The position numbers and the translations under genes were made by a program. Shown piece by piece: positions 1-11,150 of a stretch of 64,000 bases of DNA (position 1 is its first letter; every line of letters begins with the position of its first letter). This stretch comes from Lucifuga dentata (taxonomy: Eukaryota; Chordata; Actinopteri; Ophidiiformes; Bythitidae). The stretch lies in contig VXCM01001404.1 of the NCBI GenBank assembly GCA_014773175.1, positions 257,235 to 321,234 on the forward strand. Reading direction: 5' to 3'. The notes beneath the pieces were generated by a model. The model made no database searches, was not told the DNA's origin, and saw only the letters and a list, made by a program, of their open reading frames with translations.

Positions 1-784
1 AATAAGTCAGATCAATAAAAAAAGTAATTTAGTCCAATTCGCTCCAATTTGTTTGAGGAATCATTGGGTGTCTGTGAGTGTGAGTTACCACAGTGGGTGA
101 AATGTCACACACAGTACTGATCACAACCACAGACTTTTGACTATTTCCCCATTTTACATCAGTTTCTTCTACGTTATCAATGCAATACAACAGAGAAAGT
201 TTTGTCGAGCTTAACTCGTTTACAGAAAACTACTGATCCTGCAGTAATATTGTATCACTCGATAGACAGTTGCAGCTGTTGATGAAACCTTCGCATCATC
301 ATCCTCCGTGTGTGGGAGGACGGAAATTAACATAACGGAAGAGCAAAAAAACAGATTTTCTGCCACGTTTTAACGCACACTAACCAGGTGTGTATGAATG
401 CTCCAAGAATGAGGCAGCCGCNCCCCACCCCTCCCTCATCAGTGCAGCTAAACCAAATGCTGCGACTCTCATTTGGGACATTTGTTTGCCTGTGTGAAAA
501 ATAATGGCGGCAGGAGCAGGTGGAATATTGCTTCAGCAGCTAACCCACATGGATCCAAATGCTGCTTGCCAAGTCCAAACTCCACTTTTACAAGCACATC
601 TGGAGCAGAATCTCCATATTAATTGCCAGTTAATGTGTTTACACACAACAAGGATTAATCCCTGAGAGAAGTCAGTTGACCCGGGTCACACGGTCAGCAG
701 GAGCGCTGTACTTTCAAGCTGAAAAACAGTTTGAGCAGTACAAAGCCAAATGTGTGGATAAAAACACATCCATAAACTAAAAAC
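1..784. other. Noncoding single-copy sequence, no gene recognised
   Basis: There is no microsatellite longer than about 10 bases and no recognisable repeat. A single N sits at 422 in a C-rich stretch. An ATG-started frame of 53 codons (504-665) opens with MAAGAGG and contains no known motif. It has no visible splice context and is probably chance. The part around 590-660 has two TTAAT cores and could be regulatory, but I cannot show it. Confidence 0.5.
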
Positions 785-819
785 GGCAGCCAAAAACCAT
801 CTTCTGGTTTTTGGCTGCC
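785..819. repeat. Perfect inverted repeat (15-bp stem, 5-nt loop)
   Basis: Bases 785-799 (GGCAGCCAAAAACCA) are exactly complementary in reverse to 805-819 (TGGTTTTTGGCTGCC), leaving a 5-base TCTTC loop. Pairing stops at 784/820. The stem is too short for an animal microRNA precursor, so it is more likely a replication-slippage palindrome or a protein-binding dyad. The sequence itself is certain; any function is not. Confidence 0.9.
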
Positions 820-2302
820 AGCTATTGTGTTATTATGATTGCATGTGTTTCAGTATAATTCGATGGTTGCAAATGGCATGGCAGTAAAGTTAATGCAGGG
901 ATTTATTAGGCTGTGATCATATAAGATGCTTTGTTGAAGCATCTGCATTTTTATCATTGACTTCGGATTTAGTTGGTTTATTCATTTATTTATTTGGCTT
1001 GTTTTCAGCAGGCAGAGGTATTGTGGGGTTTTTCAGGATCCACTTACAGGGACAGCAAAGGTAGTAAACATGTGGACCCGGGGGAGTCTGGTGTCTGTCA
1101 TTCCATCCTCGAGTTACATCCTAAACCGTGGCATCCTACAGCCCTTTACCGGAGGCTACAGGCTTGGTGGGAACCCTGGGTCATAGAGTTTTTCCCTGTG
1201 GAAACCAACTGATACTTGAGGCCTTTACAGGGTTGAAAAGGTTTCTGGATGCTCAGGCCCTCACATTCCCTTTCAGAAATCAGACGCTCAGCCGCTGGGT
1301 CTGCAGAAGCCTGGGTTTTGGAATGGTCCTCTGTTTGTGTTTTTTTGCAGCTGCAGAATCCAGAAAGTCTTCACTAAACGGGAAAGGTAATTGGAGGGAA
1401 ACCTGACTTAATGGCTATCCCCGAGAAAGAGCAAAAGCTACAGAGAACTGAAATTGCCCGGATATGCACCTGGGGAAACCCTTCAGACTGTGAGTTAAAC
1501 GTAGAAGGTTGCTGCATCGTTGCCTTTGAGACTCTGTTTTTACCTACTAAGTCTAGAAAGGTTGACTCTCTGAATGATTCAGGGGGACCCAGACCTGAAC
1601 AGGGGCCCTGGAACACAGCAGGGATCAATGTTTGTAACTGTCCTGAAGGCATGTGTTTATAGTTTAATCTATAAACTTCATGCTTTGGATGACTCAATCT
1701 AAAGTAACAATCTGTGATCAAAACACGGATTGGAGTTTGGTATCACTCTCAAATTAATTGTGAGACTTTGATTTTGCACACAAAATTTAACAATTGCAAT
1801 GAAATCTTTGGTCATCAATCCAAAACGGTAGTCCTAGTTTGCAGTATGAGACATATCCACTGATGGTCAATTTAGAGCTCTTGCAACCAAAATTCTAATA
1901 GAAATCAGAAATGTAGCATCAAAATCTTACAATTTGTCTCCTACTACAACCTGCAGAGATGGATGACACGATACAACGGCATTCTTTGCGCAATCAGGCA
2001 TGCATCAAAAACTGCGCGGCCTCACACCGCAGTGCGAAGTGAACTCACATGATCGCTATTGTTGTAAAGTCTGCAGAAAGCGCCAAGGTTAAAGGTTTTA
2101 AAATATGTGGGTGAATTCAGTTCGAAGCCAACCAAACAGATTGTTGTAGAGAAGGAAACAAATCTGACAAGAAAACATAAAGGATGATTCACAACAGAAA
2201 AGTAGAGGAGCATTTGGATGATGAATAGATACTGTCATGACAGAGAAAATGTGCCTACAGGGACATAAGCAGCCTCTCATAATTTTAAAATGTGTGGATT
2301 TC
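820..2302. other. Noncoding sequence, somewhat G+C-richer at 1000-1650
   Basis: Several overlapping frames of 80-115 codons lie here on both strands. None resembles a known family and their presence follows from the higher G+C. A strong acceptor-like site (T-rich tract then GCAG, ending 1350) is followed after 36 bases by AAAG/GTAATT, which would make a micro-exon. No flanking exon supports it. Bases 1650-2300 are A+T-rich with nothing recognisable. Confidence 0.45.
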
Positions 2303-2326
2303 TTTTTTTTTTTTTTTTTTTTTTTT
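2303..2326. repeat. Poly-T tract
   Basis: An uninterrupted run of about 24 T residues, with no SINE or LINE body recognised on either side. Confidence 0.9.
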
Positions 2327-2938
2327 GCAACCTCGAGATAGTGAACAACTAATTGCAGCAAATGTTACATCTCCTTGTCAGATGAAGGGGTGCACTCTCG
2401 CTGGCATAATAACTTAGTTGACTGATTGCTGAGGACAAAACAAAGCAATTAAAGAAGAGAATGGAATTTAAGGATTTTTCTCTTTATTACTTCATGTTAG
2501 CTAGTTAGGACTAATTATTTAATTTTTTTAGATACAGTAAAACTTTGTGCTGCTGCTGATGGATAGCTCTTTGTGCCCTTTGAACTTTTTCTGTTCCTGG
2601 CCATTTGACGCACGCTGGTATGATTTCCCAGACTGTTTCCCCTTGACACCTGGAATTGGCATACACATACTGCAATTCATGGCCTCTTTGGAGCCCAAAG
2701 TGCTCATTGCCAGACTTCTTTTGTAGCTGATAAATGCTGCTGTGCTGTTGCTTTGCTTTAGAAATCAGCTTCCCGTTTGACACTGGCATTGAACATAATA
2801 TGACCCACATTTATGTTTGTTATGTCAGTAAGTCCTTTTTCATAAAGTGCTTACTTTATTTTCTGTATCCGTCGAAGGGTTAGTGGCAATTTGCTGCAGA
2901 TGTGCAACTTTCTTACCTTCACCATCTACTATGAGAGA

Positions 2939-2940
<2 letters not shown>
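2327..2940. other. Noncoding A+T-rich sequence
   Basis: No coding frame, repeat or RNA is recognised. A 99-codon frame on the minus strand (2511-2810) has no motif and looks like chance. Confidence 0.5.

Positions 2941-2970
<30 letters not shown>
2941..2970. repeat. Poly-T tract, 30 bases
   Basis: Thirty consecutive T residues directly precede a complex, regulatory-looking segment. If this were the reverse complement of a retrotransposon poly-A tail, a body would be expected to its right. I see no LINE or SINE signature there. Confidence 0.9.
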
Positions 2971-2973
<3 letters not shown>

Positions 2974-2974
2974 G

Positions 2975-3190
2975 TCAGTGCGAGGCTATTGGAGCCTAAT
3001 TCCAGCTGATATTAACAGCAGAGTCAGACGGCACCTGAGCCGTCGCACCTCCCTCCTCGTCCTGGAGATAGCCCCGTGTCTCTGAGGGTTTAGATTAGAG
3101 GGACCTCCTAATGAGAGATTTACTGTATGGAGATAATTACGGGGGAAGGCGACATCTCGCTTAGGCCTAATGAGGAAGATAAGAGCTCTT
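2975..3190. promoter_or_regulatory. Candidate conserved noncoding element
   Basis: This is a repeat-free segment of balanced composition with several homeodomain-type cores: CCTAATTCC near 2996, CCTAATGAG near 3108, GATAATTAC near 3132 and CCTAATGAGG near 3166. It has no persuasive reading frame. This texture is typical of vertebrate developmental enhancers. The call is inferred from composition and motif clustering, with no conservation data. Confidence 0.3.
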
Positions 3191-4293
3191 CAGTGGTTTT
3201 TCAAGCAGTGCCCTCCTCCACCCAACCTGTTACAGTATAGGTCTTCTACTGGTCACAGACAATCAGCAAGGAAAACACTCGCACCGAGGGTAAGCTTACA
3301 CGCATGACAAGTGCAGGCACTTAGCAGAGCACAAACACCCACATCCACATAGGTGCATGTACGTAGACTGACTGGAAGTCCAGAAAAAAAATGGGGAAGA
3401 TGGATGTCAGCAGGCAACAAAAAAACACAGCGTTCCCTGATATCTCTGCCATCTTATAAATTAACCACCTGGCCGATTAAGGGGAAAATGAGTGAACAAA
3501 ATCAGAAATGCGTGCTCTTGTTTATTGCTTTAGAGAGTTAGCTGGCGAGGAGGCAGCCATCGCGAGATGATGAGACCAGCCCCTCTGGAGATGGGCATTC
3601 ACACACTGGCAGAGGAGCTAATATAGAGTTTCATTAGGATGCACACTTCAACACACTGTCATAGTATTTACAGTCTCACACTGGGGAAACAAATAAACTG
3701 CGTGATTAACAAGTTTTCCTGATGCCTGGTGCTTCGCTGTGCGCACATTGGAGTGCCACCTCGCCGACTTAATGATTCTTAATGGTTTCTTAATGACTTC
3801 TTAATGACTTCATCAGGAAGATCCTGCAACAGCACATTCTGACAAGTGGGAGCCTCCCCTTGAGACCCAGGATCACACTGCAGTGCCACCCCCCTTCAGT
3901 CTTCTGCTCAAGTAACACACACTTTAAATCTGCTTATCTGAGACAGCATCTTCGACTATGACACAAGCTTTTGATCCATGGTTAACTACGGAGACATGTG
4001 ATGTAATGTGATGTAAAAAGCATGTGAGCTGATGTGTGGAAATGCACAAAAAGGCGAGTGGGGATGTCCACCTGGGTTGTGGGCAAATCCAGTCGCATCA
4101 AACTAATCTCAGAACATTGGAGTGACACCTAGTGTTGTGTAACCAGAATTAAACAGTGTGTTAGAGGGTATCTAGGAAACCTATTTGGTCGCATTCGTTA
4201 CAAAGCTGCGAAGCAAGATTGGGAAGCAGGAGGAATACAAAACAAACCTGAAGAGCCTAGTAATTGTGGAATATGGTTACACAAGGATGAACC
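3191..4293. other. Noncoding sequence between regulatory-like block and poly-A tract
   Basis: No gene is recognised. It contains the short tandem array listed at 3769-3811 and a small duplication of GTGATGTAAT near 3999-4015. The rest is single-copy in appearance. Confidence 0.5.
3769..3811. repeat. Short tandem array, 10-11 bp unit x 4, each with a TAAT core
   Basis: Four consecutive units read TTAATGATTC, TTAATGGTTTC, TTAATGACTTC and TTAATGACTTC. Each carries TTAATGA or TTAATGG, a homeodomain-type core, with an 11-base period close to one helical turn. It may be simple slippage or a clustered binding site; the repeat structure itself is plain. Confidence 0.8.
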
Positions 4294-4329
4294 AAAAAAA
4301 AAAAAAAAAANAAAAAAAAAAAAAAAAAA
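4294..4329. repeat. Poly-A tract with an assembly N
   Basis: Seventeen A residues, one N at 4311, then eighteen A residues. The N probably marks a homopolymer whose length the assembler could not settle. Confidence 0.9.
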
Positions 4330-7300
4330 TGACACTCAGAATCTGGTGAGAGAAACAGCTAGTGCACCGTTGAGCTGGAAACAAACTGCGGTCAGCAGTA
4401 AAAACTCCTCCGAGCGTTTAATGACATAGAATTTTCTGGGTCACCTCAATGTCAGTGAGCAACAAATACTTTGAGTGTGAAGTACATAGCGTGGGTCATC
4501 ATAGACTGTTATGCCACTCGGCCACTGCGAATAGCAGTTAAGTTGCCGTCGTGTCTCCAAAACTCATCATGACGCTGATATTAATCGAGAAGTTAAATAA
4601 AAAGTATATTCAAGTTGTGACCCAGGTCAATAACTCATCGCGATTAGTGGAAACAGGAAACCAAAACCATAAGGCGTCCCACATTATGCATTCATTCACG
4701 CACCCACGTACACATGCACACTTAATAACTGGTTAACAAATTGTACTGGCAGAGGAGTGTGACTGCATGGCAAATTACACCTGTCCTGATGGATGTCCTC
4801 TTTATGGGTTGTGGGAGCAGGCTGAGAGGCCACGGAGAGATGACTAGGCATCAGCCAGCCAAACACTCAAAAAATGATGCATCGCCGGCTGTGTGTCATC
4901 TGAGGGGTGNGGGGGGGAGTCCGGTGCTCAAAAATGCAGAGAGACGTGAGCTTCAGTTAATCCATGGCAATCAAGGCTGTATTTTTATGTTAACAAGCTA
5001 AAGCAAAATTTGCAAGGGCCGATCAGGTGACGGTATGCTGAGGGTAAACGTGTGGAACAAAACAGAAACAAAAGGCGTTATTAAAATCGAATACCACATA
5101 CGGTATAAATAGAATCTTTGCTTCGTGGCGCAATGTTCCGCAGTGTGCCCAGGTTCTTGCGATGTGACCTTCCTCCAGAGACCTAGAAAACTCATTCTGT
5201 ATCAATTAGACCACTGGGGAGTTTTGTCTGGCTGTAGAGAGCAAAGAGAAGAGGCCCGTGACGTGCCCACACTGTGACGATCGACCACTTCCTCTGAAAC
5301 ATCAAAAACAACAGTGGCAGAGGGANGGGAGAGAGAGAGAGAGAGAGGGGGGATTTACTGCTCGTAGGATTTACTCCTTGTTCCAATTTGCAGGGGGATT
5401 ATTCATTTTTCATCATTCCTTTATTTCTATATTCTATTTTCAAATTCTAATTCACCTGAAGAAAAAAAAACAAAATATCAAGCCAAATGAATAAATACTG
5501 TCGGAGCGAACAGATAATGACAGCAGGTCAAGTTGTGAGTGAGTCACGTCTTTGCTCCTGGAAGAAAGTGATTATTGTAACATGGCGCTGACAATCATGA
5601 CCAAGATAATCCCATTTCGCACACAGAGCTCAAATTGTATTATGTCACATTGTGTTTTGCATATGCTATCAAAACTGGATTTAGATATGCAAACTATCAG
5701 AAAGGAGTTAAATTCTACAGAACACGCAGCCACAGGGTTGGCATCCAGGCGTGTCATTTTGTCAGACTGTCTGGTTTCTGAGAGAGCTTGATGGTTTCTA
5801 AGGGAGGGGAGAAAAAATGTCGCAAAGGCACGCTCTTCTCCAAGACGAGCAGATGGCAGAGTCTAAGAGCGGAGATTTGTTTTATATCTCCATTCCATGT
5901 TGTGCCACAGTAGACGTGGGCTTCCGATTTTTTTTTTTTCCCATCAGAAGTTATTTTACAGGATAATGGATGCATGCAATATTTAAGATAATGAAGAGTG
6001 GGTGCTGTTTTGTCTTCCTCTTTATTTCTTCCTCTCTCTCCCACTGACAGATCCTCTTGCTTTCCATTCTCCCTCAAACCCACGCTTAGAGCAGAAATCT
6101 ATATGCCACACAATTATGCAACACAACTGGGAGTGCTGCTTGCAGCCTGGGTGGCCTTCCAAAAACACAGCTGACTGCAGAGTTCCCGGCAGCTACTGAC
6201 ATGCAGTAACGACAGTCAAAAGAACATTATGCTCATGGAGATGGAGATCATATCAGGTCAGTCCACCAGGGAAACAGTGCAGAAACAGACAGTTTTTTTT
6301 ATCTATTGCCTACATGTCCGTGCAGAGAAATTATTCACATATCTTGTTTCTTTTAAAAACATCATAGCAATAAACCAGTGGAAGCTCATATTCTAATTAA
6401 GAAAAACCCAGTAAAGATGCCAGCTTTACATCCTTATTAACTGGGTTATTTCTGCAAAGAAAAAGTTTTCTCCTTCATTTTTTTTTTTTTTTTCTTTTCA
6501 CAGTTTGTGCAAACTCAGAGTGTCGTAGCTGCATTAATTGCTCTTAAATGTGGAATCATCAGTTCTTCCTTTGTATTAGAGCTAATGCTAATTCAGAGAG
6601 GGACGGGAGAGCTGAAGGACAAACCTTTTCATCCTTCTTTGTGTGACTTTTGTGCGTTATGAAAGGCAGATTCTGTACTGTTTAGTCATGGCAACAGGGA
6701 TTCTCAGTCACACAAAGACGTGCAAGAACAGATAACCCAGCCAAGATTATTTTGTGAAGTATGGCTAACAGTCACATTACTCCAACTAATGTAAATGTCA
6801 AGTGCATTCACATCAGCTCAGAGTGTTGAATCCTTAAGTTTTGGTTCATGGCCAGGAGCATGGCAAAAGATAATGGCTGAAAATGTGAGTTCCAGTCCCT
6901 GCTCAGAGACAAGGTTGGCTTTAAAGGCAGCAAACTGAAACATTAAACAAAACAAAACAAAACATTACCCATAAGTTTAAGGAGAACAACATTAAAATCT
7001 GATACCTGCAGTATGCTAGCAAAGACCGGCAAATCAAAACGAACCAAGGTCAAGATGAAGTGTATTTAACGATTTAGCAAAACATAGAAACATTCATGAT
7101 GCTTAGCTTAGACTCATCTGCTGCTGCCAAAATCTTAGCCTAGCATGACAAGTTACCAAAATGCTACACAACACAACACTTCCTCAGGCAGTGTGACACA
7201 CATGAATTAACCAGATGCGTGCACCTCTGTTACAAAGTGCTCTTGAAACTTTTAACTTCTACTATGACTTAGATCGAAGAAGACAATCTGCAAGCTCCAG

Positions 7301-7669
7301 TCTCATAAAACCAAACGCTTCCAAACAAGCAGGGGAAGAAGCCAAACGAATTCCCAACACGCCGCAGCTAGGAGACCAGCCCTCGCACCTGTGACCAGGT
7401 AAACTTTCCACACAGCCTTTAATGGACACGGCGGCTGTTGTTTACTGAAGACTCCCCATAGAGGAGACTAGCTGACCCATGTCTGCAACCACTGAGTGGT
7501 ACAAATGGCAAACATCTCTTGGAGTCATTATTTATGCAGGAATGCCCTTGGGAGTCTTTGCACTTGTTTACACAGTCACGGCACAGTCCATTCATGACGG
7601 CTGCGAGTAAATGAGCCACTTGCTACCAATTTGTCCTGGACCACGAAGCTTTGGGGCTCTACTACCCAC
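4330..7669. other. Long noncoding stretch, no gene recognised
   Basis: Contents seen: single Ns at 4910 (in a G run) and 5326 (at the edge of a GA repeat), a short poly-T at about 6477-6493, and an (AAAAC)n patch at about 6944-6963. Frames of 60-109 codons occur on both strands, overlap one another and have no motifs. No transposon end or RNA gene was recognised. Confidence 0.45.
5326..5350. repeat. (GA)n microsatellite beside an N
   Basis: An assembly N at 5326 is followed by about ten GA dinucleotides and then a G run. Confidence 0.85.
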
Positions 7670-7675
7670 AGTTAC

Positions 7676-7723
7676 CTTGCTGTGTGTGTGCGTGCGTGCA
7701 TGTGTGTGTGTGTGTGTGTGTGT
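7676..7723. repeat. (TG)n microsatellite, interrupted
   Basis: TG dinucleotides interrupted by CGTGCGTGCA at 7691-7700, then about 11 further pure TG units. Confidence 0.9.
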
Positions 7724-10125
7724 CCGGGGTGGGAGTATGGAAAAGAGGGTAACACAGCCCCTGCTGCACTGTGGGGAACTGACCTAGAACTAGGAACACA
7801 CAAGTCCCAAGGGTATTAGAAAGTGTGGTGTCACATTTAGGAAAAAATGGAAGAATGTTTTTTAAAGAGGGAAACTGTGGACTTTCACCTTTGAAATGGG
7901 CTGTTTGTTTGCCCTAGGACGAGGACGGTGGTCCGAGTTAGCGAGCGCCGCCTCCCCCTGCCAAAGCCAGAACCGAGAGAGGAGATTGATGTAGGTTGGA
8001 CTGAAAGGCAGGCAAAAGGTGACAAAGTGAATCCAGAATGAGTTTTGAGGGACTGGGAACCATTTTCCGTTTTGACGTTACCATGAGATCAGCTTCCCTT
8101 GAATGGCGTATCAGTTGTCGTGTGAAAGACTTCTTCCATGTAGTCTTGAAGGAGGTTATTTGAGTTTACGAATAAAAAATACATATGTTCATGTGAACAA
8201 ACATGCCACTACATATATATAGTTTCAACGAAATGAAAACAGCAACTCAAGAAATAGACTAGCCTTGAATTTACTTTGAAATATGGGCCAAATTAATAAC
8301 CAACATAAAAAAAAAACACAACATCATGAAGCAAACATTGGCTTCTTAATGTTTTATTCATAACATTTCTCTGGGATTTTAATGTCTTATTTTTGAAAGC
8401 TTGTGTGTTTCTAATTCAAAACTGTCATCAACTGGCTGCTCTTGGCATTTTCAGTGTTGCTATATCAAAAAGGGACCAAGGGCATTTTGTGCAGTTTCAA
8501 TTTAGCAGCCAAGTATTAAAACGGAATGACTCCCCCCCCGCCCCATTGGTTCTCAGGTTTGCATTCGGTGAAAGTGTGAAAAAGGAAGAAACGTGAAACA
8601 TGGCTGATGAAGAGGCAGAGTGAGCAAGGAAAAGGGAAGGAAGCAAAGGGATAATTTAACATGCTTCCTCGTAAACCACTCAAAAACCTCCAGAGTTTAA
8701 TTGCTGGGAGGCAACGTTATCCCTAGCAACACTGTGTCTGTCTCTTGGCTGGGATTCGGTGGGTACCTGCTATATCCACTCCCCACACAATACAGTGCCC
8801 ACTGAGCCATATAATCCTCTCAGGCCCTCCTCTTCAGGAGAACCACATTCAATCCCGTTGCGACACAGGAAAATCTCCTCTTCTCCATTTTTGTCAGGGT
8901 TTGTGCTTCAAATAAGCACAATCAGTAGGCACCGTTACGTGCGCACAATGCTACAGGGAGCCGTCAGAAAAAGGGAAAATATTGAGGAAGAGTTAAATAA
9001 AAGGACGTTTGATTTGCTGGTGTGCAGTTTGGGGCCACTTTACCTTTTCTCTGCGGACCTCCCTAGAGCGGCCATATTTCTGTTTATGTCTAAATGTGAA
9101 TCAGTCGGATGGGCTGCCGGGTTCTCGCACAATCGCCCGGCTCTCCATCAGCGAGCGCCGAGGTTACTTCTGAACTAACTGCCTTGTTGAAAACAAAAAG
9201 TAATGCCACTTTTTTTTTCTTGACTCCTCTTTCAAGTTGCCCTTGAAAAGAAAATCATGACAACAGCTTTGATGCAAGTCTAACAAGCTTCAAGATATTC
9301 TCCCTGAGTGCACACACATACCAGATTATCATTCCAATGAGCCTGTTCTAGCATTTTTCAACCAGTTGAATACAGTGCAAGCTGCCAAGAGTAAAGTATT
9401 CTGAACACTGAGCAGAGCCTGTGACTTGTGAACACTGGGGCTCATTACACATAATATAAAATAATATGTCTTTGTTGTCCAGTGGTTTGTAACTTGAGTT
9501 AATATGGCATTTAGAGACCTGCTGAGACATCTTCTAATCACATGATGGACTTCATAATAAGAAAACACGGAGGCTGTGTAGTGAAAAAGAAGATTTTTTT
9601 ACACAGTGCCTCATGACCATAAACATGGTTATACTCCTATTTTTCATTGTTATCCATCAGTTGTGTAAATGTTGTGTAAGTAAAATGCCTTACCTGTCTG
9701 AAAGGTCAGAGGTCAGAGTTGTTGGGCTGAGGGGAAATTATTTGTAGCAGCAGCTGAGAGTGAAGTCCAGTGTCAACGCCTCGCTATCCCAAACAGAAAC
9801 TGCAAGACAAAGAGCAGACGTGGAGCTGATCAGGTTTACATGCACTCAGACAAATAATGATTTAAGCACGAAAATGAATTAATGTTCTACAAAATTTCAG
9901 CAAAAACCGGCGTCTGTGGAGAGACAAAGAAACGAAATTGAAAAATTGCAGATTTGTTATATAAGGTTCCATCCGAGCTAAGCTGGAGGGAACAAATCGC
10001 AACCGAGCAGCTTTCAAAAAAAGCTACATGAGAAATGGCCAAACGGGATTGCATTTTCATTGCTTAACTGTCACACAAATTACGTTTTTGTTGTTATTAT
10101 TGTTTATGAGTGCATGCAGATCACA
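7724..10125. other. Noncoding sequence containing the longest N-free frame of the window
   Basis: A 139-codon frame on the plus strand (8759-9178) is the longest without ambiguous bases. Its translation begins at a non-ATG codon, shows no recognisable domain and spans differing composition, so I treat it as chance. Bases 8930-9130 are complex and repeat-free and might be conserved noncoding sequence. A TTTACATGCAC motif at 9835-9845 resembles the end of the possible MITE near 15.43 kb. No gene is supported. Confidence 0.4.
8716..8730 (+). promoter_or_regulatory. X-box-like (RFX) site
   Basis: GTTATCCCTAGCAAC is an imperfect dyad close to the RFX X-box pattern GTNRCC, 0-3 bases, RGYAAC. The right half AGCAAC fits exactly, and the left half has a mismatch at its fifth base. 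The match is by eye and functional meaning is unknown. Confidence 0.3.
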
Positions 10126-10148
10126 TTTTTTTTTTTTTTTTTTTTTTT
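10126..10148. repeat. Poly-T tract
   Basis: Twenty-three consecutive T residues with no recognised element attached. Confidence 0.9.
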
Positions 10149-10799
10149 GAATGTGCACACGCATGGCCTTTTAGGGCAGAGCTGTGTTCTACTGTGTCAG
10201 ATTCAGGTCATTTACAAGCGTGGATATGAACCGTCAGGACAAAACGATCAGATCTGACGGAAACATCAGAATTGAGCATTCAGGCCTCCAATGTGAATAC
10301 AGTATAATTAACAGAAATGTATTTTTCTAAATGTCCTTCTGACAAACAGATAAACAAACACTGGTGAAAACGTATCTGTTCATTTGCTCATAGTTATTGT
10401 CCTTTCAAATGACAGAAGCTAACAGTAAAATAACTCCCAAAAGACACTCAGAAGTACTGTGGCTGCATGTACAATACAATAGCAACAATAAACAATAGCC
10501 TTATTTATGTGCTGTTAATAAACAGATTGTGGCAACAATCCCATTTGCCGGTTCTCACACACTGAAGGTGTCACAAATTTCTGCTTTGTGATTGCTCTGA
10601 ATGCTGTTAATGAAGGGATGTAAGTTTGTACTTTAATTCCGCTGCTTACATTCAGCAAAATATTTCACATCAAATATTTGTGTGAGAAATCGGATGGAAA
10701 GGTGGAAGGTTAGTTCATAATCCATTACAGAGAGCTGAGCTTGGCAATGCTGGCAGCGATTCCTTATGAAAATTGTAACAGGCCTTGGCTTGAGCGCAA
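10149..10799. other. Noncoding A+T-rich sequence
   Basis: No reading frame, repeat or RNA recognised. Confidence 0.5.
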
Positions 10800-11150
10800 C
10801 AAATCAAAAATATGAGGCTCCCACTCATTTGCAATCAAGCCATGAAATTCATTTCTGAAACTTTGTCAGCATTACCATAGTGGTCAGCTCTGCTCCCACT
10901 CGCTGCATTATTTTCAGGGATGTGGCGTCGATCCTGAATGAAAGCGGCTTTAAAAATAAACGCATTTGCCAACAGACTGATTCATGTAACATTACATTAC
11001 ATAAATTGCCAGTAATGAGGCACTGGGGACAACATCTGTGATCCGCAGAGGTCGAAGATAACATTCCGCTTCGCGACAGGATAAAAATGCATACGGAATG
11101 AAATTTAACAGGCTTAACATGAGCAGGTACATACAAACAGACAATGTGAG
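10800..11150. promoter_or_regulatory. Candidate conserved noncoding element
   Basis: Complex repeat-free sequence with scattered CpGs (around 10925-10935 and 11040-11075) and TTGCAAT and TTAAAAATAAA cores. Overlapping frames on the minus strand (10849-11136, 10992-11306) have no domain. Texture suggests an enhancer, with no direct evidence. Confidence 0.25.

Noticed and set aside
504..665. 53-codon ATG frame beginning MAAGAGG
   Set aside because: Short, no homologue that I recognise and no neighbouring exon or promoter.
785..819. MicroRNA precursor at the hairpin
   Set aside because: The stem is only 15 bp and does not extend; animal precursors need roughly twice that.
1351..1386. 36-base micro-exon between a strong acceptor and a donor-like site
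   Set aside because: No flanking exons or conserved peptide; such site pairs are common by chance.
8759..9178. 139-codon plus-strand frame
   Set aside because: No recognisable domain, non-ATG start and no splice or promoter context; expected by chance in 64 kb scanned in six frames.
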